A DNA stretch of 64,000 nt from JBEKIK01 sp963838495 (GTDB lineage Bacteria > Planctomycetota > Planctomycetia > Pirellulales > Thermoguttaceae): the NCBI GenBank assembly GCA_963838495.1, contig CAWIRC010000001.1, forward strand, positions 2,852,001 through 2,916,000, read 5' to 3'. The notes beneath the pieces are model-generated. The model was not told where the DNA came from and made no database searches. It saw only the letters and a program-made list of their open reading frames with translations. The number at the start of each line of letters is the position of its first letter. The first letter of the stretch is position 1. Shown here in pieces: positions 50,623 to 59,849 of this stretch. Made by a program: the position numbers and the translations under genes.

Positions 50623-51621
50623 ATGCCTGATAGTTTTCCCGTTCTTCTGGCCATAAGTTTAAATTTGCCTACATACATCGGCCTTGGCATCCTGCTCATC
50701 TTCGGGGCGATAGTGATCCTGGTCATTCTGAACTACGGCGGCTTGTGGTTCCAGGCATACATGTCCAGTGCAAATGTCACGATGTGGAGCCTGATCGGCA
50801 TGAGTTTTCGCCGCGTCAACTCCAGGCTGATCGTGCAGGGCAAGATCATGGCCATGCAGTCGGGCATCGGGGCTGAAGCCGATACCGGCGTTACCACCCG
50901 GCGGCTGGAAGCCCATTACCTGGCCGGCGGAAACGTGCTGCCGGTGATCCGCTCGATCATCGCCGCGCATCGGGCCGACATCGACCTGGATTTCGACCGG
51001 GCCGCGGCCATCGACCTGGCCGGCCGGGACGTGATCGACGCCGTGCAAACCAGCGTCAATCCCAAAATCATCGACTGCCCCGACCCCAAACGCACGCAAA
51101 AATCCACCTTAAGCGCCATCGCCAAAAACGGCGTGGAATTGAAAGTCCGCGCTCGCGTCACCGTGCGCACCAACATCGAGCAGCTTATCGGCGGGGCCAC
51201 CGAGGAGACGATCATCGCCCGGGTGGGCGAAGGCATCATCACCGCCATCGGCTCCGCGAACAGCCACTTGGATGTGATGGAAAATCCGGACAAAATCTCC
51301 AAGGCCGTGCTGAACCGCGGGCTGGACGCCCAAACCTCTTTTGAGATCGTGTCCATCGACATTGCCGACATCGACGTGGGCGAGAACATCGGCGCCCGCT
51401 TGCAGGCCGACCAGGCCGAGGCCGACACCCGAGTGGCCCGGGCCAAGGCCGAGGAGCGGCGGGCATTCGCCATCGCCCGCGAGCAGGAAATGAAGGCCGC
51501 CGTTGCCCGCAACCGCGCCGGCGTGGTTCTAGCCGAATCCCAAGTCCCCCTGGCCATGGCCGCCGCCTTCCGCGAAGGAAATCTTTATGGCAAAAGCGGC
51601 GAAATCGCAGCCAAAGCATAG
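50623..51621 (+). CDS. floA: flotillin-like protein FloA
   Basis: Membrane-associated scaffold of functional membrane microdomains, 332 residues. One hydrophobic N-terminal segment (IGLGILLIFGAIVILVIL) is followed by the SPFH-like domain (VRARVTVRTNIEQLIGGATEE) and a long Ala/Glu/Arg-rich coiled coil (ARLQADQAEADTRVARAKAEE). It ends in MAAAFREGNLYGK. This matches the bacterial UPF0365/FloA family end to end. ATG 50623 lies five bases after GGAGG, so the longer upstream reading frame is not used. Confidence 0.94.
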   Translation: MPDSFPVLLAISLNLPTYIGLGILLIFGAIVILVILNYGGLWFQAYMSSANVTMWSLIGMSFRRVNSRLIVQGKIMAMQSGIGAEADTGVTTRRLEAHYLAGGNVLPVIRSIIAAHRADIDLDFDRAAAIDLAGRDVIDAVQTSVNPKIIDCPDPKRTQKSTLSAIAKNGVELKVRARVTVRTNIEQLIGGATEETIIARVGEGIITAIGSANSHLDVMENPDKISKAVLNRGLDAQTSFEIVSIDIADIDVGENIGARLQADQAEADTRVARAKAEERRAFAIAREQEMKAAVARNRAGVVLAESQVPLAMAAAFREGNLYGKSGEIAAKA

Positions 51622-51652
51622 ACTTTAGGCTTGACACCGGAGGAAGAAGATT

Positions 51653-52465
51653 ATGCTTTTCACTAGGCGAAAAGGATACATCAAGGCGAGGGATGTTCTT
51701 CAAGTTGAATCACTTGAAGATACCACGAAAAATCAGATTTGGACAGTTTTACATGAAAATATTTTCAGAAGATATAGTATTGGCGGCATTAATCAATATA
51801 CATTAGGATCGAATTTGGGACCTTTTGTAAAAGCCTTTTGGATAGAAATTGCTGAGGCACCCACCGATACAATTCCGGTTCTTTTTCGTGAGACTTTCGA
51901 TCTTATAAGAAAATGGTTTTTCAAGTCCGAATGGTTTAGAGTATTTGATATTTTAGAATTAGCTGTCAAGAATATACCTTTTGGCATTTATCCACAGCAG
52001 TTTCAAGCTATTCTCAACAGTGTCCTAGAGGAAGAAAATGTTGGGTATCGAATGATTAATTTTGAAATTGTTCAAATTACAGATAAAACAGAAATAAACG
52101 AAATAGATGAAGCATTAGAAAAAAGTGCAGGGCCAGTTCAAGTCCACCTTCAAAATGCTCTCAAGTTATTATCAGACAGAAAAAATCCTGATTTTCGTAA
52201 TTCAATTAAGGAATCTATTTCGGCGATCGAGGCATTAGTAAAAATCAAATTGAAAGATGATTCTGGAACGTTGGGAAATTTGCTACCAAGTTTTAAATTA
52301 CATCCAGCATTCACAAAAGGTTTGTCAAAAATATACGGATATACTTCTGACGCAGATGGAATTAGGCATGCTTTATTGGAAGAAGATACATTAACTTATA
52401 ATGACGCCAAATTTTTCTTGGTCATCTGTTCGGCTTTTATAAATTATATCGAATCAAAATCATAA
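51653..52465 (+). CDS. AbiJ-like putative abortive-infection protein
   Basis: Protein of 270 residues. The N-terminus (FTRRKGYIKARDVLQVESL, then NQIWTVLHENIF) resembles the AbiJ N-terminal domain type 4. The C-terminal half (NSIKESISAIEALVKIKLKD, KGLSKIYGYTSDADGIRHAL and DAKFFLVICSAFINYI) is the partner domain found with it, a HEPN-like helical region. Such proteins are predicted phage-defence or abortive-infection factors. The gene is strikingly AT-rich against its GC-rich neighbours, a sign of transfer. GGAGGAAG precedes ATG 51653. It follows floA by 31 bases but is unlikely to belong with it. Confidence 0.78.
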   Translation: MLFTRRKGYIKARDVLQVESLEDTTKNQIWTVLHENIFRRYSIGGINQYTLGSNLGPFVKAFWIEIAEAPTDTIPVLFRETFDLIRKWFFKSEWFRVFDILELAVKNIPFGIYPQQFQAILNSVLEEENVGYRMINFEIVQITDKTEINEIDEALEKSAGPVQVHLQNALKLLSDRKNPDFRNSIKESISAIEALVKIKLKDDSGTLGNLLPSFKLHPAFTKGLSKIYGYTSDADGIRHALLEEDTLTYNDAKFFLVICSAFINYIESKS

Positions 52466-52522
52466 TCTTAAAAAACTCTCGTTGTACCGGCAATCGAATA
52501 CTATCTAGTTAGGATATGAGGG

Positions 52523-52756
52523 ATGCATCGTACAACAATTAACCTTCCGGAAGACCTGAAAGCCCGGGCTACGGAGTATGCCCGGCAATGTGGATCGTCT
52601 CTGAGCGAAGTCATCCGTGAATCTTTGGAAAGTTGGCTGAAAAGCAAGAATCAACGGTCCCCAAGAGATCCTCTTTTCGACAATATTCAAGTCTATGGCG
52701 GAGCGGTACCGAACGATTACTCTATAAATCACGATAAATACTTATCCGGACAATAA
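52523..52756 (+). CDS. ribbon-helix-helix (CopG/VapB-like) antitoxin, orphan
   Basis: Protein of 77 residues: MHRTTINLPEDLKARATEYA is a classic ribbon-helix-helix start, followed by SLSEVIRESLESWL. The C-terminal 35 residues would bind a toxin. No PIN-domain or other toxin gene is found before the amt gene at 53087, nor any decayed one that I can see, so it appears orphaned. It may instead be an autonomous repressor. It follows the AbiJ-like gene by 57 bases. Confidence 0.8.
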   Translation: MHRTTINLPEDLKARATEYARQCGSSLSEVIRESLESWLKSKNQRSPRDPLFDNIQVYGGAVPNDYSINHDKYLSGQ

Positions 52757-53019
52757 AGTTCGTAATTTCGCACTTTCGACCGCCATTTTGCACAAGCCGG
52801 GTTCGAAATCTGGGAATAGCGACAATTTTGTGGCATTTAGACCATTCATTGCTTAAAAATTGTGCAAAGGACCGAACTTCTCATGGAAAACACGCTCCAT
52901 TTTCTTGGTCTCAAAGAGCAATAAGCTCTTTCGGCAAAACATTTTGTGATATTCCGGCCAAATCCGGGTCTAATTTCTAGGCACATTATTTGCTCATCAT
53001 TGCTCAATTTTACTCATTT

Positions 53020-53052
53020 GCATTACAAGGTCATAAAACCTTGCAGTAATGC
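53020..53052 (+). promoter_or_regulatory. leader hairpin upstream of amt
   Basis: GCATTAC pairs with GTAATGC and the inner AAGGT with ACCTT across a 6-base loop, with a 3-base bulge. It ends 34 bases before the amt start. The rest of 52757-53086 holds no gene. Confidence 0.4.
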
Positions 53053-53086
53053 TCCTATGTCATTTAGCTGGTGAGGTACTTCTACA

Positions 53087-54520
53087 ATGACAAGCCGTAG
53101 AGACATTAGGCGCTATGTATGCGCAGGCCTGTTTCTTTTTGTCGCGTGGTTTTGTTGGATTTCGCCGGCCCAGGCCCAATCGCCGGGAGATCAAACCGCC
53201 ATAACACAGTCAGCCAAGGACTCGGCCCCCATCGACAAGTTCAATGCCGCCGATAACGCCTGGGTGCTCACCTCATCGGCCTTGGTGCTGATGATGACCG
53301 CCCCGGGATTGGCACTATTCTATTGCGGGCTGGTGCGGCGCAAAAACGTGCTCAGCGTGATGATGCAGTGCATTTTTCTGATGTGCCTTATGACCTTGAT
53401 TTGGGCCTTGTACGGATATTCGCTGGTCTTCGGCGGCGACGGGCCATGGATCGGCGGCCTGCGCTATGCATTGATGCGCGGCGTGGACGCCTCGTGGGGC
53501 GAAAAAGGCCCGCAACTGGCACTTTTTCCCAACCTGACCATCCCCGTGATGACCCACATGCTGTTTCAAGGCATGTTTTTCATCATCACTCCGGCCTTGA
53601 TCTGCGGGGCATTTGCAGAACGCATGAAATTCAGCACCATGATCGTGTTCATGGTCCTGTGGGGCACGTTTGTATATTGCCCGCTGGCCCATTGGCTCTG
53701 GGGCGGCGGGATCCTGACCTACGGCAGCGAGAACGCCAAGGAGTTTTCATCCGGTGGGGCCTTGGATTTTGCCGGCGGAACGGTGGTGCATATTTCTTCC
53801 GGCGTGTCGGCCTTGATATGCGCACTGCTCTTGGGCAAGCGCCTGGGATACGGCAGCGAGCCTATCCCGCCGCACAACATGACTTATACTGCCGCGGGGG
53901 CGGCGATGCTGTGGGTGGGCTGGTTCGGTTTTAACGCCGGCAGCGCCGTGTGCGCCGGCAGGCTGGCAACCTGCGCATTCGGGGCCACCCATTTCGCCGC
54001 GGCGGCCGGCGGTCTGACCTGGGCCGCCTTGGAGTGGATCTACCGGGGAAAGCCGAGTGTGCTGGGCTGCTGCTCCGGCCTGGTAGCCGGGCTGGCATGC
54101 GTGACCCAGGCGGCCGGTTACGTCACGCTCATGCCGGCTTTGATCATCGGGGCGTCCGGCGGGGCAGCTTGTTATACGGCCTGCAATATGGTCAAGGCCC
54201 GCTTCGGTTACGACGATTCGCTCGACGTTTTCGGCGTACATGGGGTGGCCGGCACTTTAGGCGCTATTCTCACCGGGATTTTTGCCGTCCGCGTAACCGG
54301 GGCCTGCGAAGGCGGGCAGTTGCTGGGATTGCTGGAAGGCGGGCCGGTCCTCAAGGCCCAAATCTTCGCCGTCATAGCCGGCTGGGGCCTGGCGGCAGCG
54401 GGCACGTTTGTTATCCTTAAGGTTCTCGACGCCGTAATGGGGCTCAGAGTTTCCCAAGCCGCCGAGATCGAAGGACTGGACCTCAGCCAGCACAACGAAG
54501 AAGGGTATATATTTATTTAA
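53087..54520 (+). CDS. amt: ammonium transporter Amt
   Basis: Trimeric ammonium channel of 477 residues. A signal-like N-terminus (residues 15-33, LFLFVAWFCWISPAQAQ) precedes NAADNAWVLTSSALVLMMT, the first Amt helix. Pore features include TYCPL-type YCPLAHWLWGGG and FGVHGVAGTLGAILTGIFA with the conserved His residues. The cytoplasmic tail EGLDLSQHNEEGY is the conserved regulatory C-terminus. The P-II gene follows after 126 bases, the usual pair. Confidence 0.95.
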   Translation: MTSRRDIRRYVCAGLFLFVAWFCWISPAQAQSPGDQTAITQSAKDSAPIDKFNAADNAWVLTSSALVLMMTAPGLALFYCGLVRRKNVLSVMMQCIFLMCLMTLIWALYGYSLVFGGDGPWIGGLRYALMRGVDASWGEKGPQLALFPNLTIPVMTHMLFQGMFFIITPALICGAFAERMKFSTMIVFMVLWGTFVYCPLAHWLWGGGILTYGSENAKEFSSGGALDFAGGTVVHISSGVSALICALLLGKRLGYGSEPIPPHNMTYTAAGAAMLWVGWFGFNAGSAVCAGRLATCAFGATHFAAAAGGLTWAALEWIYRGKPSVLGCCSGLVAGLACVTQAAGYVTLMPALIIGASGGAACYTACNMVKARFGYDDSLDVFGVHGVAGTLGAILTGIFAVRVTGACEGGQLLGLLEGGPVLKAQIFAVIAGWGLAAAGTFVILKVLDAVMGLRVSQAAEIEGLDLSQHNEEGYIFI

Positions 54521-54558
54521 GGGATTAGGGATTAGCGATTGGAGACGAAGGATACGGA
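54517..54558. repeat. heptamer tandem array, unit ATTAGGG
   Basis: Six 7-base units (TTAAGGG, ATTAGGG and decaying variants) starting at the amt stop codon. Confidence 0.65.
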
Positions 54559-54576
54559 ATGAGAAAAATGTAAAGC

Positions 54577-54593
54577 CGCGACCATTGGTCGCG
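54577..54593. repeat. palindrome sharing its core with 49421
   Basis: CGCGACCA and TGGTCGCG around one T, between amt and the P-II gene. Confidence 0.6.
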
Positions 54594-54646
54594 ACACTAT
54601 ATAAATGCCATAAAAGCAGTCGCAGCAGCATTCGAGGAATAATACG

Positions 54647-54985
54647 ATGAAAAAAATCGAAGCCATAATCCGGCATTTCAAGGCCGAGGACGTGAAAAAC
54701 GCCCTGACCAAAAGCGGCATTATCGGCATGACCGTCACCGAGGTTCGCGGGTTCGGGCGGCAAAAAGGCCACACCGAAATGTATCGTGGCACGGAATACA
54801 AAGTCGATTTCGTGCCCAAAATCAAGATCGAAGTGGTCGTGCCCGACGATAAACTCCAGACCGTCTTAGACGCGGTGATCCACTCTGCCCAGACCGGCCA
54901 GGTGGGCGATGGAAAAATCTTCATAAGCGACGTCGAAAACGCCATCCGCATCCGCACTGGCGAGACCGGCCAGGCCGCGATCTGA
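54647..54985 (+). CDS. glnK: P-II nitrogen regulatory protein (GlnK/GlnB)
   Basis: Trimeric signal protein of 112 residues that senses 2-oxoglutarate and ATP/ADP and, in its deuridylylated form, blocks Amt. It opens MKKIEAIIRHFKAEDV; the T-loop GHTEMYRGTEY carries the modifiable Tyr51; GDGKIFISDVENAIRIRTGE is the B/C-loop signature. Linkage to amt favours the GlnK role. The short hairpin and heptamer array between the two genes might tune relative expression. Confidence 0.95.
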   Translation: MKKIEAIIRHFKAEDVKNALTKSGIIGMTVTEVRGFGRQKGHTEMYRGTEYKVDFVPKIKIEVVVPDDKLQTVLDAVIHSAQTGQVGDGKIFISDVENAIRIRTGETGQAAI

Positions 54986-55010
54986 TTCCATGCTCTGCCA
55001 AGAAATACCG

Positions 55011-55613
55011 CTATAAACGAATTATTTCGAAGCAACGATCGACGATTTCCCGCACTCTGCCGAGCCACTGTTTGCGCTGTGCCTCGCTGCTGGTCACCAC
55101 GATGCCGAACGTTTCGCGGTGGAAATTCTCCACCCCGCACAGGCCGAAGACGCAATTTTTCCACAAAGTTTCCAGGGGGTCGCCGAACACGGCCGATTCG
55201 CGCTGGGGCGAGGTGTTGGATGTGTTTATGACCACTGCGGCCTTTGCCTTAAGCAGGCCCACGGGCACGCCTTCGCCGCTGTCGCCGTCAAGGAATTCAT
55301 AGGCCACGCCCGGTCGGATGACGCGGTCCACCCAGCCTTTGAGAATGGCCGGCGGCTGCCCCCACCAGTTCGGATGCACGATTACTATCCCGTCGGCTGC
55401 GGAAATTTCCCGGCAGTGACGCTCGATTTCCTCCGGCAGCGGACCGTTTTCAGGCATTTCGCAAGCCGGCAGGAGCGGATCGAATTTTTCAGCATAAAGA
55501 TCATGAAAAACCACGCTATGCCCATTTTGCCGCAACCTTTCCGCGGCCGTTTGCGCAATGGCATGATTGAAGCTTTCCGCATCAGGATGGGCGAGAATGA
55601 TCGAGATTTGCAT
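55011..55613 (-). CDS. NAD(P)H:quinone oxidoreductase-like flavoprotein
   Basis: Flavodoxin-fold protein of 200 residues. It starts MQISIILAHPDAESFNHAI, the FMN/FAD phosphate loop of the family, and contains ADGIVIVHPNWWGQPPAILKGWVDRV, the flavin-side signature, here interrupted as usual by a Trp pair. The later FGLCGVENF matches the third flavin loop. It probably reduces quinones or electrophiles using NAD(P)H. It is transcribed toward the P-II gene and stands alone. Confidence 0.9.
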   Translation of the reverse strand: MQISIILAHPDAESFNHAIAQTAAERLRQNGHSVVFHDLYAEKFDPLLPACEMPENGPLPEEIERHCREISAADGIVIVHPNWWGQPPAILKGWVDRVIRPGVAYEFLDGDSGEGVPVGLLKAKAAVVINTSNTSPQRESAVFGDPLETLWKNCVFGLCGVENFHRETFGIVVTSSEAQRKQWLGRVREIVDRCFEIIRL

Positions 55614-55649
55614 TATCTAAACGGTGCACCTCTTTACACTAATGTGGTT

Positions 55650-55871
55650 TTATTTCAATTTTTTGGAGCTCTTTCGAACAATCGACACTAGAGAGCGTAA
55701 GGCTTGATTAACCGATTTGGAATCGGGAAAAATTCTGGCTAGTTCGGCGTCTATCACCACTACATTGCTTCCTTCCTTAAAACGTTTGTAGTATTTGCCA
55801 CGAACGCCTTGGCTGAAATCATATTCCTTAAGCATCTTAAATTCACGTCTATTTTTAGTTTCCTTCTTCAT
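55650..55871 (-). CDS. BrnA-like antitoxin
   Basis: Small basic protein of 73 residues (DFSQGVRGKYYKRFKEGSN, SVNQALRSLVSIVR) overlapping the BrnT-like toxin gene by 17 bases. Such toxin-first order with overlap is normal for BrnT systems. I recognise the antitoxin by position and its KYYKRF segment rather than by a named domain. Confidence 0.75.
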   Translation of the reverse strand: MKKETKNRREFKMLKEYDFSQGVRGKYYKRFKEGSNVVVIDAELARIFPDSKSVNQALRSLVSIVRKSSKKLK

Positions 55872-56136
55872 AATTTCTCCTTTCCCGCCGGGTGGCTAGC
55901 CTCGCACTTATAATACGTATATTATCGCCTCTTTCCGTGAATACTACAACCAGCAATCGGCCCCGATGTGAATGTCCAAGATTTATAAAACGTTCTTCGT
56001 CCTCGGAATGCAATGGATCGTCGATGGTTATTGCCAGTGGATCGCCAAATACACTGCACGCTTCATCAAAACTCACGCCGTGTTTCGCTAAATTTTGGGC
56101 AGATTTTTTATCGTGCCATTCAAAGATGAAACCCAT
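55855..56136 (-). CDS. BrnT-family toxin
   Basis: Ribonuclease-type toxin of 93 residues. FEWHDKKSAQNLAKHGVSFDEA is the BrnT opening (broken here after the first His/Lys pair), followed by RFINLGHSHRGRLLVVVFTERG and IRIISARLATRRERRNYEE, the conserved end. With the following antitoxin it forms a type II toxin-antitoxin operon. Confidence 0.9.
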   Translation of the reverse strand: MGFIFEWHDKKSAQNLAKHGVSFDEACSVFGDPLAITIDDPLHSEDEERFINLGHSHRGRLLVVVFTERGDNIRIISARLATRRERRNYEEGN

Positions 56137-56150
56137 TTAGTTCCTCATTA

Positions 56151-57186
56151 CTATACACTAAAACGGATAAAAATAATATCGTCTTCTTTAACCACGTAAT
56201 CCTTATGTTCCTGGCGCATTAGATGTTGGGCCTTGATTTCGCGTTCGCTGCCCAGGCGCAGGAAATCGCCTATAGACATGACTTCGGCGCGGATGAATCC
56301 CCGGGCAAGATCGGTGTGGATGCCGTCGGCCGCCTCTATGGCCGTGCCGCCTTGGCGCAACAGCCAGGAGCGGACTTCTTTTTCCCCGGCGGTGTAAAAG
56401 GTCAACTGCCCGGAATATTTCAAGAGCGTGCGGATGAGGTGATCGCGGTCGGTGCCCACCAGGCCCATTTCCTTTTCGAATTCCGCGCGGTCTTCGGGCG
56501 ACATCTTCGATAGTTCCAATTCCAACCCGGCGGGGACGGCCAGCACGGGCAGGGACCGGGTCGATAGTTGTGTGAACCGCTCGGGGTGCTGCTCGTCGTC
56601 GGCGGTGTTGACGATCACCAGCCTGGGCTTTTCGCAGAACAGGCGGAAGGCGCGGGTCACCTTCCGCTGTTCGTCGGTCATGTGGATCTCGGCAAGCGGC
56701 TTGCCCGATTCCATGGCCGCCATGAGGATTTTCAGCACGTGCGTGTTCATGCTCCAGGGCCTGGTGTTCCTGGCGGGGGAGGGGCTTTTTCAGCGATTCC
56801 TCCATGCGATGGATCCGCCCGGACAGGATCTCCATGTCGGCCAGAAGCAGGTCTTCGTCGAAGGAGCGGAGATCGGCCAGGGGGTCGGCGTTGGCGAAGG
56901 CCGCCACAACGAAAACCAGGCAGTCGGCCTCGCGGATCATGGCCATGCGAGCGGCATTGCCCTCGTGCTTGCGGCTTAAGCCCGGCGTGTCGACAATCTC
57001 GATGGCGGCCACGGTGATCTTCTTGGAATGGTACAGATCGGCGAGTTGCTTGAGTCGCGGATCAGGGACGGCGGCCATCCCGCTCTGGCCGGTGTGCGAT
57101 AGGGCCGGGTCGGGCGCGACGCCCGTCAGCCAGTGAAACAGCGTGCTCTTGCCCGAGCCCTGGTATCCGACAAGTCCGATTTTCAT
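56151..57186 (-). CDS. ychF: YchF/Obg-like ATPase (frameshifted)
   Basis: P-loop protein of the Obg/YchF branch, about 345 residues; YchF binds ATP and acts in stress and ribosome-linked control. Walker A is GYQGSGKST, switch and G3 region EIVDTPGLSRKHEGNA, the NTxD-type G4 VIVNTADDEQ, and the C-terminal TGS/DUF933-like domain (TFYTAGEKEVRSWLLRQG, DYVVKEDDIIFIRF). The frame breaks near 56755 within the helical insert, with the family sequence resuming as HVLKILMAAMESGKPL. Start ATG 57186. It lies downstream of a heptamer array. Confidence 0.87.
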
Positions 57187-57286
57187 GGTACAATTCTCCA
57201 CTGAGAATATTTTTTAATCTGATTGCAAATCGTAAAAAATTCAAATTAGATAAACCTTTTGCTCAAGCGGGGGTTTAACATTTGTC

Positions 57287-57328
57287 CAATTTGCAATTTG
57301 AAATTTGCAATTGTCAATTTGCAATTCT
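57287..57328. repeat. heptamer tandem array, unit CAATTTG
   Basis: Six 7-base units. The first five differ at one base from the array at 62193-62227. It lies between ychF and the transglutaminase gene. Confidence 0.75.
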
Positions 57329-57345
57329 GATAAAAATGCGATGGA

Positions 57346-59670
57346 TCAGCCTGCTGCAACCTGGCAGGCGGCGATTCTATGCAGCGCTTGTTCTACCGCT
57401 TCCGCTTGGTCGTTGTCCAGGGGGAGCCGGCCGAAACGGACGTGGTAAAAGGCCTCGGCCACGCAAAGCGGCAGCGATTCCAGGCCGCTTTCGCCTGATA
57501 AGGCAGCCAGGGCGGCCGCGGCGGAGTTGGCGAATTCCCGCTGGGTTTCAGCCGCGCGGCGGACCAGGCCGCGTCGGGCCAGCAAGGCTTCCAGGCGGCG
57601 ATAGAATTCCACTTCGATTTGCGGCCGGTGCGGGCGTTTCGGCGGGCGTCCGCTGAGCCGCCTCCACAATTTATCGACCAGGCGCCAGGCGATCCAACAC
57701 AACAAGGCCAGCAAGGCCGCGCCGGCCAGGCTTGCCGCGGCCAGCAATCCCCAGGCGATTGCCCCGGGCAAGCCGCTTAGGCGCAGGGCGTCGCCTATGC
57801 GCTTATACAAGTCGCGCCAAGCCTGGGCGTTGAAAATCGACTTGTATAAAAAAGTGCACGCCCGGGCTATGGGCTGAAAAATCGCGTTCCTCTGCCGCTC
57901 GTAATTCAATTCCACCACGTAATACGACCAGGCATAATCGATCCATTGGAAGGTTTTGGCGATGGGCGTAAACCAACTCGTCCGCGATTTTATCTGGCTT
58001 TCCGGAGTGGGATCCAATTGCAGCCAGCCGCCGTAATCCGACCAATTCCAGAAATCTCCGCCGTGCCGCAGTTTGCGCGGTATCTGACTGGGGCGCAACT
58101 AGCATTCCACCCAGGTATGGGCGTGCAATTGGCGGACCTGATAACACTGGCCGATCTGGTTCCATTCATCGGTGCGATAACCGACCACCACCCGCGCGGG
58201 AATATGCTGGCTGCGGAGCATGAGGCAGAGCGCGGTGGCGAAATATTCGCAATGCCCGGCGCGGTGGTTAGTGAGGAAATCCTCGATGGGGTCCATGGCC
58301 GGGTCGCGGTTTTGGTTTTCCAGGCTGTAACTGAACATGCCGGATGAGGAAAGTTTCCGCTCCAGGTATCGTGCCCGGCCTACGCGATCTTCGACCGGAA
58401 GCCCGGATTCATCGATCCAGGTTTGCGCCAGGCGGACCAGATTCGGCAGGCCGTATTCTTCATCGGGCGGAGGAATTTGCATGGCCGCGCCGTAATTCTT
58501 CGCCGCGCAGGACGGGTATCAACAGGCGTTGCCGGCCATCGACCAGCGCGGTGGTGCCCAATTCGTACCTGAAGCGCTGCGTGCGGATATTCTCGAAACG
58601 CAAAAGCCGCAGCCGCGATTCATCCACGGTAACATAGAGATCGGAGTACAGAGCTACATAGGGCGCGACGTAAAACAACTCCACACTGTCCAGACCCTCG
58701 ATAATGCATTCCTGCCGGACAAGATGCTCGGGCAAGGGGTCCTGTCGTTGCAGGGTGGGATTTCCCACGGCCATGGCCGGCCGTCCCACGCTCCACTGCC
58801 CCCGCCTGTAATTCAAAAGCACGGCCCCGCGCAAATAAATCGCGCCGTGGACGTTATAAGGCGCGCCGTTGTCCTGGTCGTAAAAGCGGATTCGCATGAC
58901 CTCGCCGGGATTTTCAATAATCTGGCCGAATTCGCCGAGATCTACCTTGTCGCTGAATCCCACGGTTTGCCTGGTCTCCAGGATCGAGCCGATCCAGCCT
59001 ACTTGACCGAAGCGGGGAAGGAAAATGAACAAGAGCACGGTTACTCCCAGGGTCCTCATGCCGATGCCTGCCAGGCGTCCGTAAAGTTCCCGGCCCAACC
59101 CAAGGTCGATGTCGCCGGCACCGGCGCCTTGGAATTCGGACTTTTGACCGGCCAGAGGCCAGCGCCGGGTTACGGCCGGCTGCTGCTTTTCGCCCCGGAA
59201 AAATTCCTCCCACTGCCGCTGGAACAGAAGCAAGGTCAAGCCCAGCGAGGCTATCAGCATGTAAATTATCAACATCAAGCCGAAAAAGATCCCCTGGCTG
59301 AACAATGCCGCCACGACCACCTGCAACAAGCTGAGCATGATCAAAAGCCAATAGCTTCGCGCATCTTTTTTCTGGAAGAGCACGATGATTTGCAGGTAAA
59401 TCAAAAGCCGTGCGAAGCCTATCGCCTGCATTTCTCCGCGATACAACCATAGTTCCGCATCGACACCGCCGCGGCCAAAAGCATGGCCAGGTTCGACAGC
59501 GTGCGATTCAATCGCAGCCAGCCGGTGATGTCTGTAAGCCACACCGACAATCCCGCCGCCAGGATCATCACCAGCGGCAAAACCAAATCCCGCTGGCCCA
59601 TGCTCAAAAGCAAGGTCCCCAGCACGGCGATGGTCGCCATCGTGATTTGCAGCAGGCGTTGTAGGAGCAT
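57346..59670 (-). CDS. TgpA-like transglutaminase membrane protein (two frameshifts, one in-frame stop)
   Basis: About 770 residues: several N-terminal helices (LLQRLLQITMATIAVLGTLL, YWLLIMLSLLQVVVAALF), a periplasmic region with the transglutaminase triad (Cys in GHCEYFATAL, His in HTWVEC, Asp in LDPTP) and a C-terminal helix with a short DUF4129-like tail. The frame shifts near 59450 and 58490. In addition TAG at 58099-58101 interrupts the frame where a Tyr codon is expected (HTWVEC-stop-LRPSQIP), separating His from Asp. It follows DUF58 and MoxR genes in the normal order of this set. Confidence 0.83.
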
Positions 59671-59675
59671 CGTTT

Positions 59676-59717
59676 GTGGCTAGCGGGCAGTGGACAGTAG
59701 TTGGTGGTCAGTGGTTC
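59676..59717. repeat. heptamer tandem array, unit GTGGACA
   Basis: Six degenerate 7-base units starting with GTGGCTA, GCGGGCA, in the leader of the transglutaminase gene. Confidence 0.6.
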
Positions 59718-59721
59718 GGAG

Positions 59722-59836
59722 CCGGGCCGTGTCGGCCCGGAAACTCCGGAGCTTGCTCCGGGCGATCTTCCGCGTCGGGGCGGTAATTGCACCCTCGCCC
59801 CCATTTTGCCGGCGGGAACGGGAGTACAACTCCCGT
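59722..59836. repeat. three hairpins in the DUF58-TgpA gap
   Basis: CCGGGCCG-TGT-CGGCCCGG at 59722-59740, CCGGAGC-TT-GCTCCGG at 59746-59761 and ACGGGAGT-ACA-ACTCCCGT at 59818-59836. All have perfect stems with loops of 2-3 bases. Confidence 0.65.
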
Positions 59837-59849
59837 CCCAGTGCGGCAT

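Noticed and set aside
52757..53086. Sigma-54 promoter upstream of amt
   Set aside because: GG and GC pairs occur, but not at the 10-base spacing that defines the -24/-12 element.
57282..57656. Plus-strand reading frame starting in the heptamer array
   Set aside because: It begins with a translated repeat and continues antisense to the transglutaminase gene without any family match.
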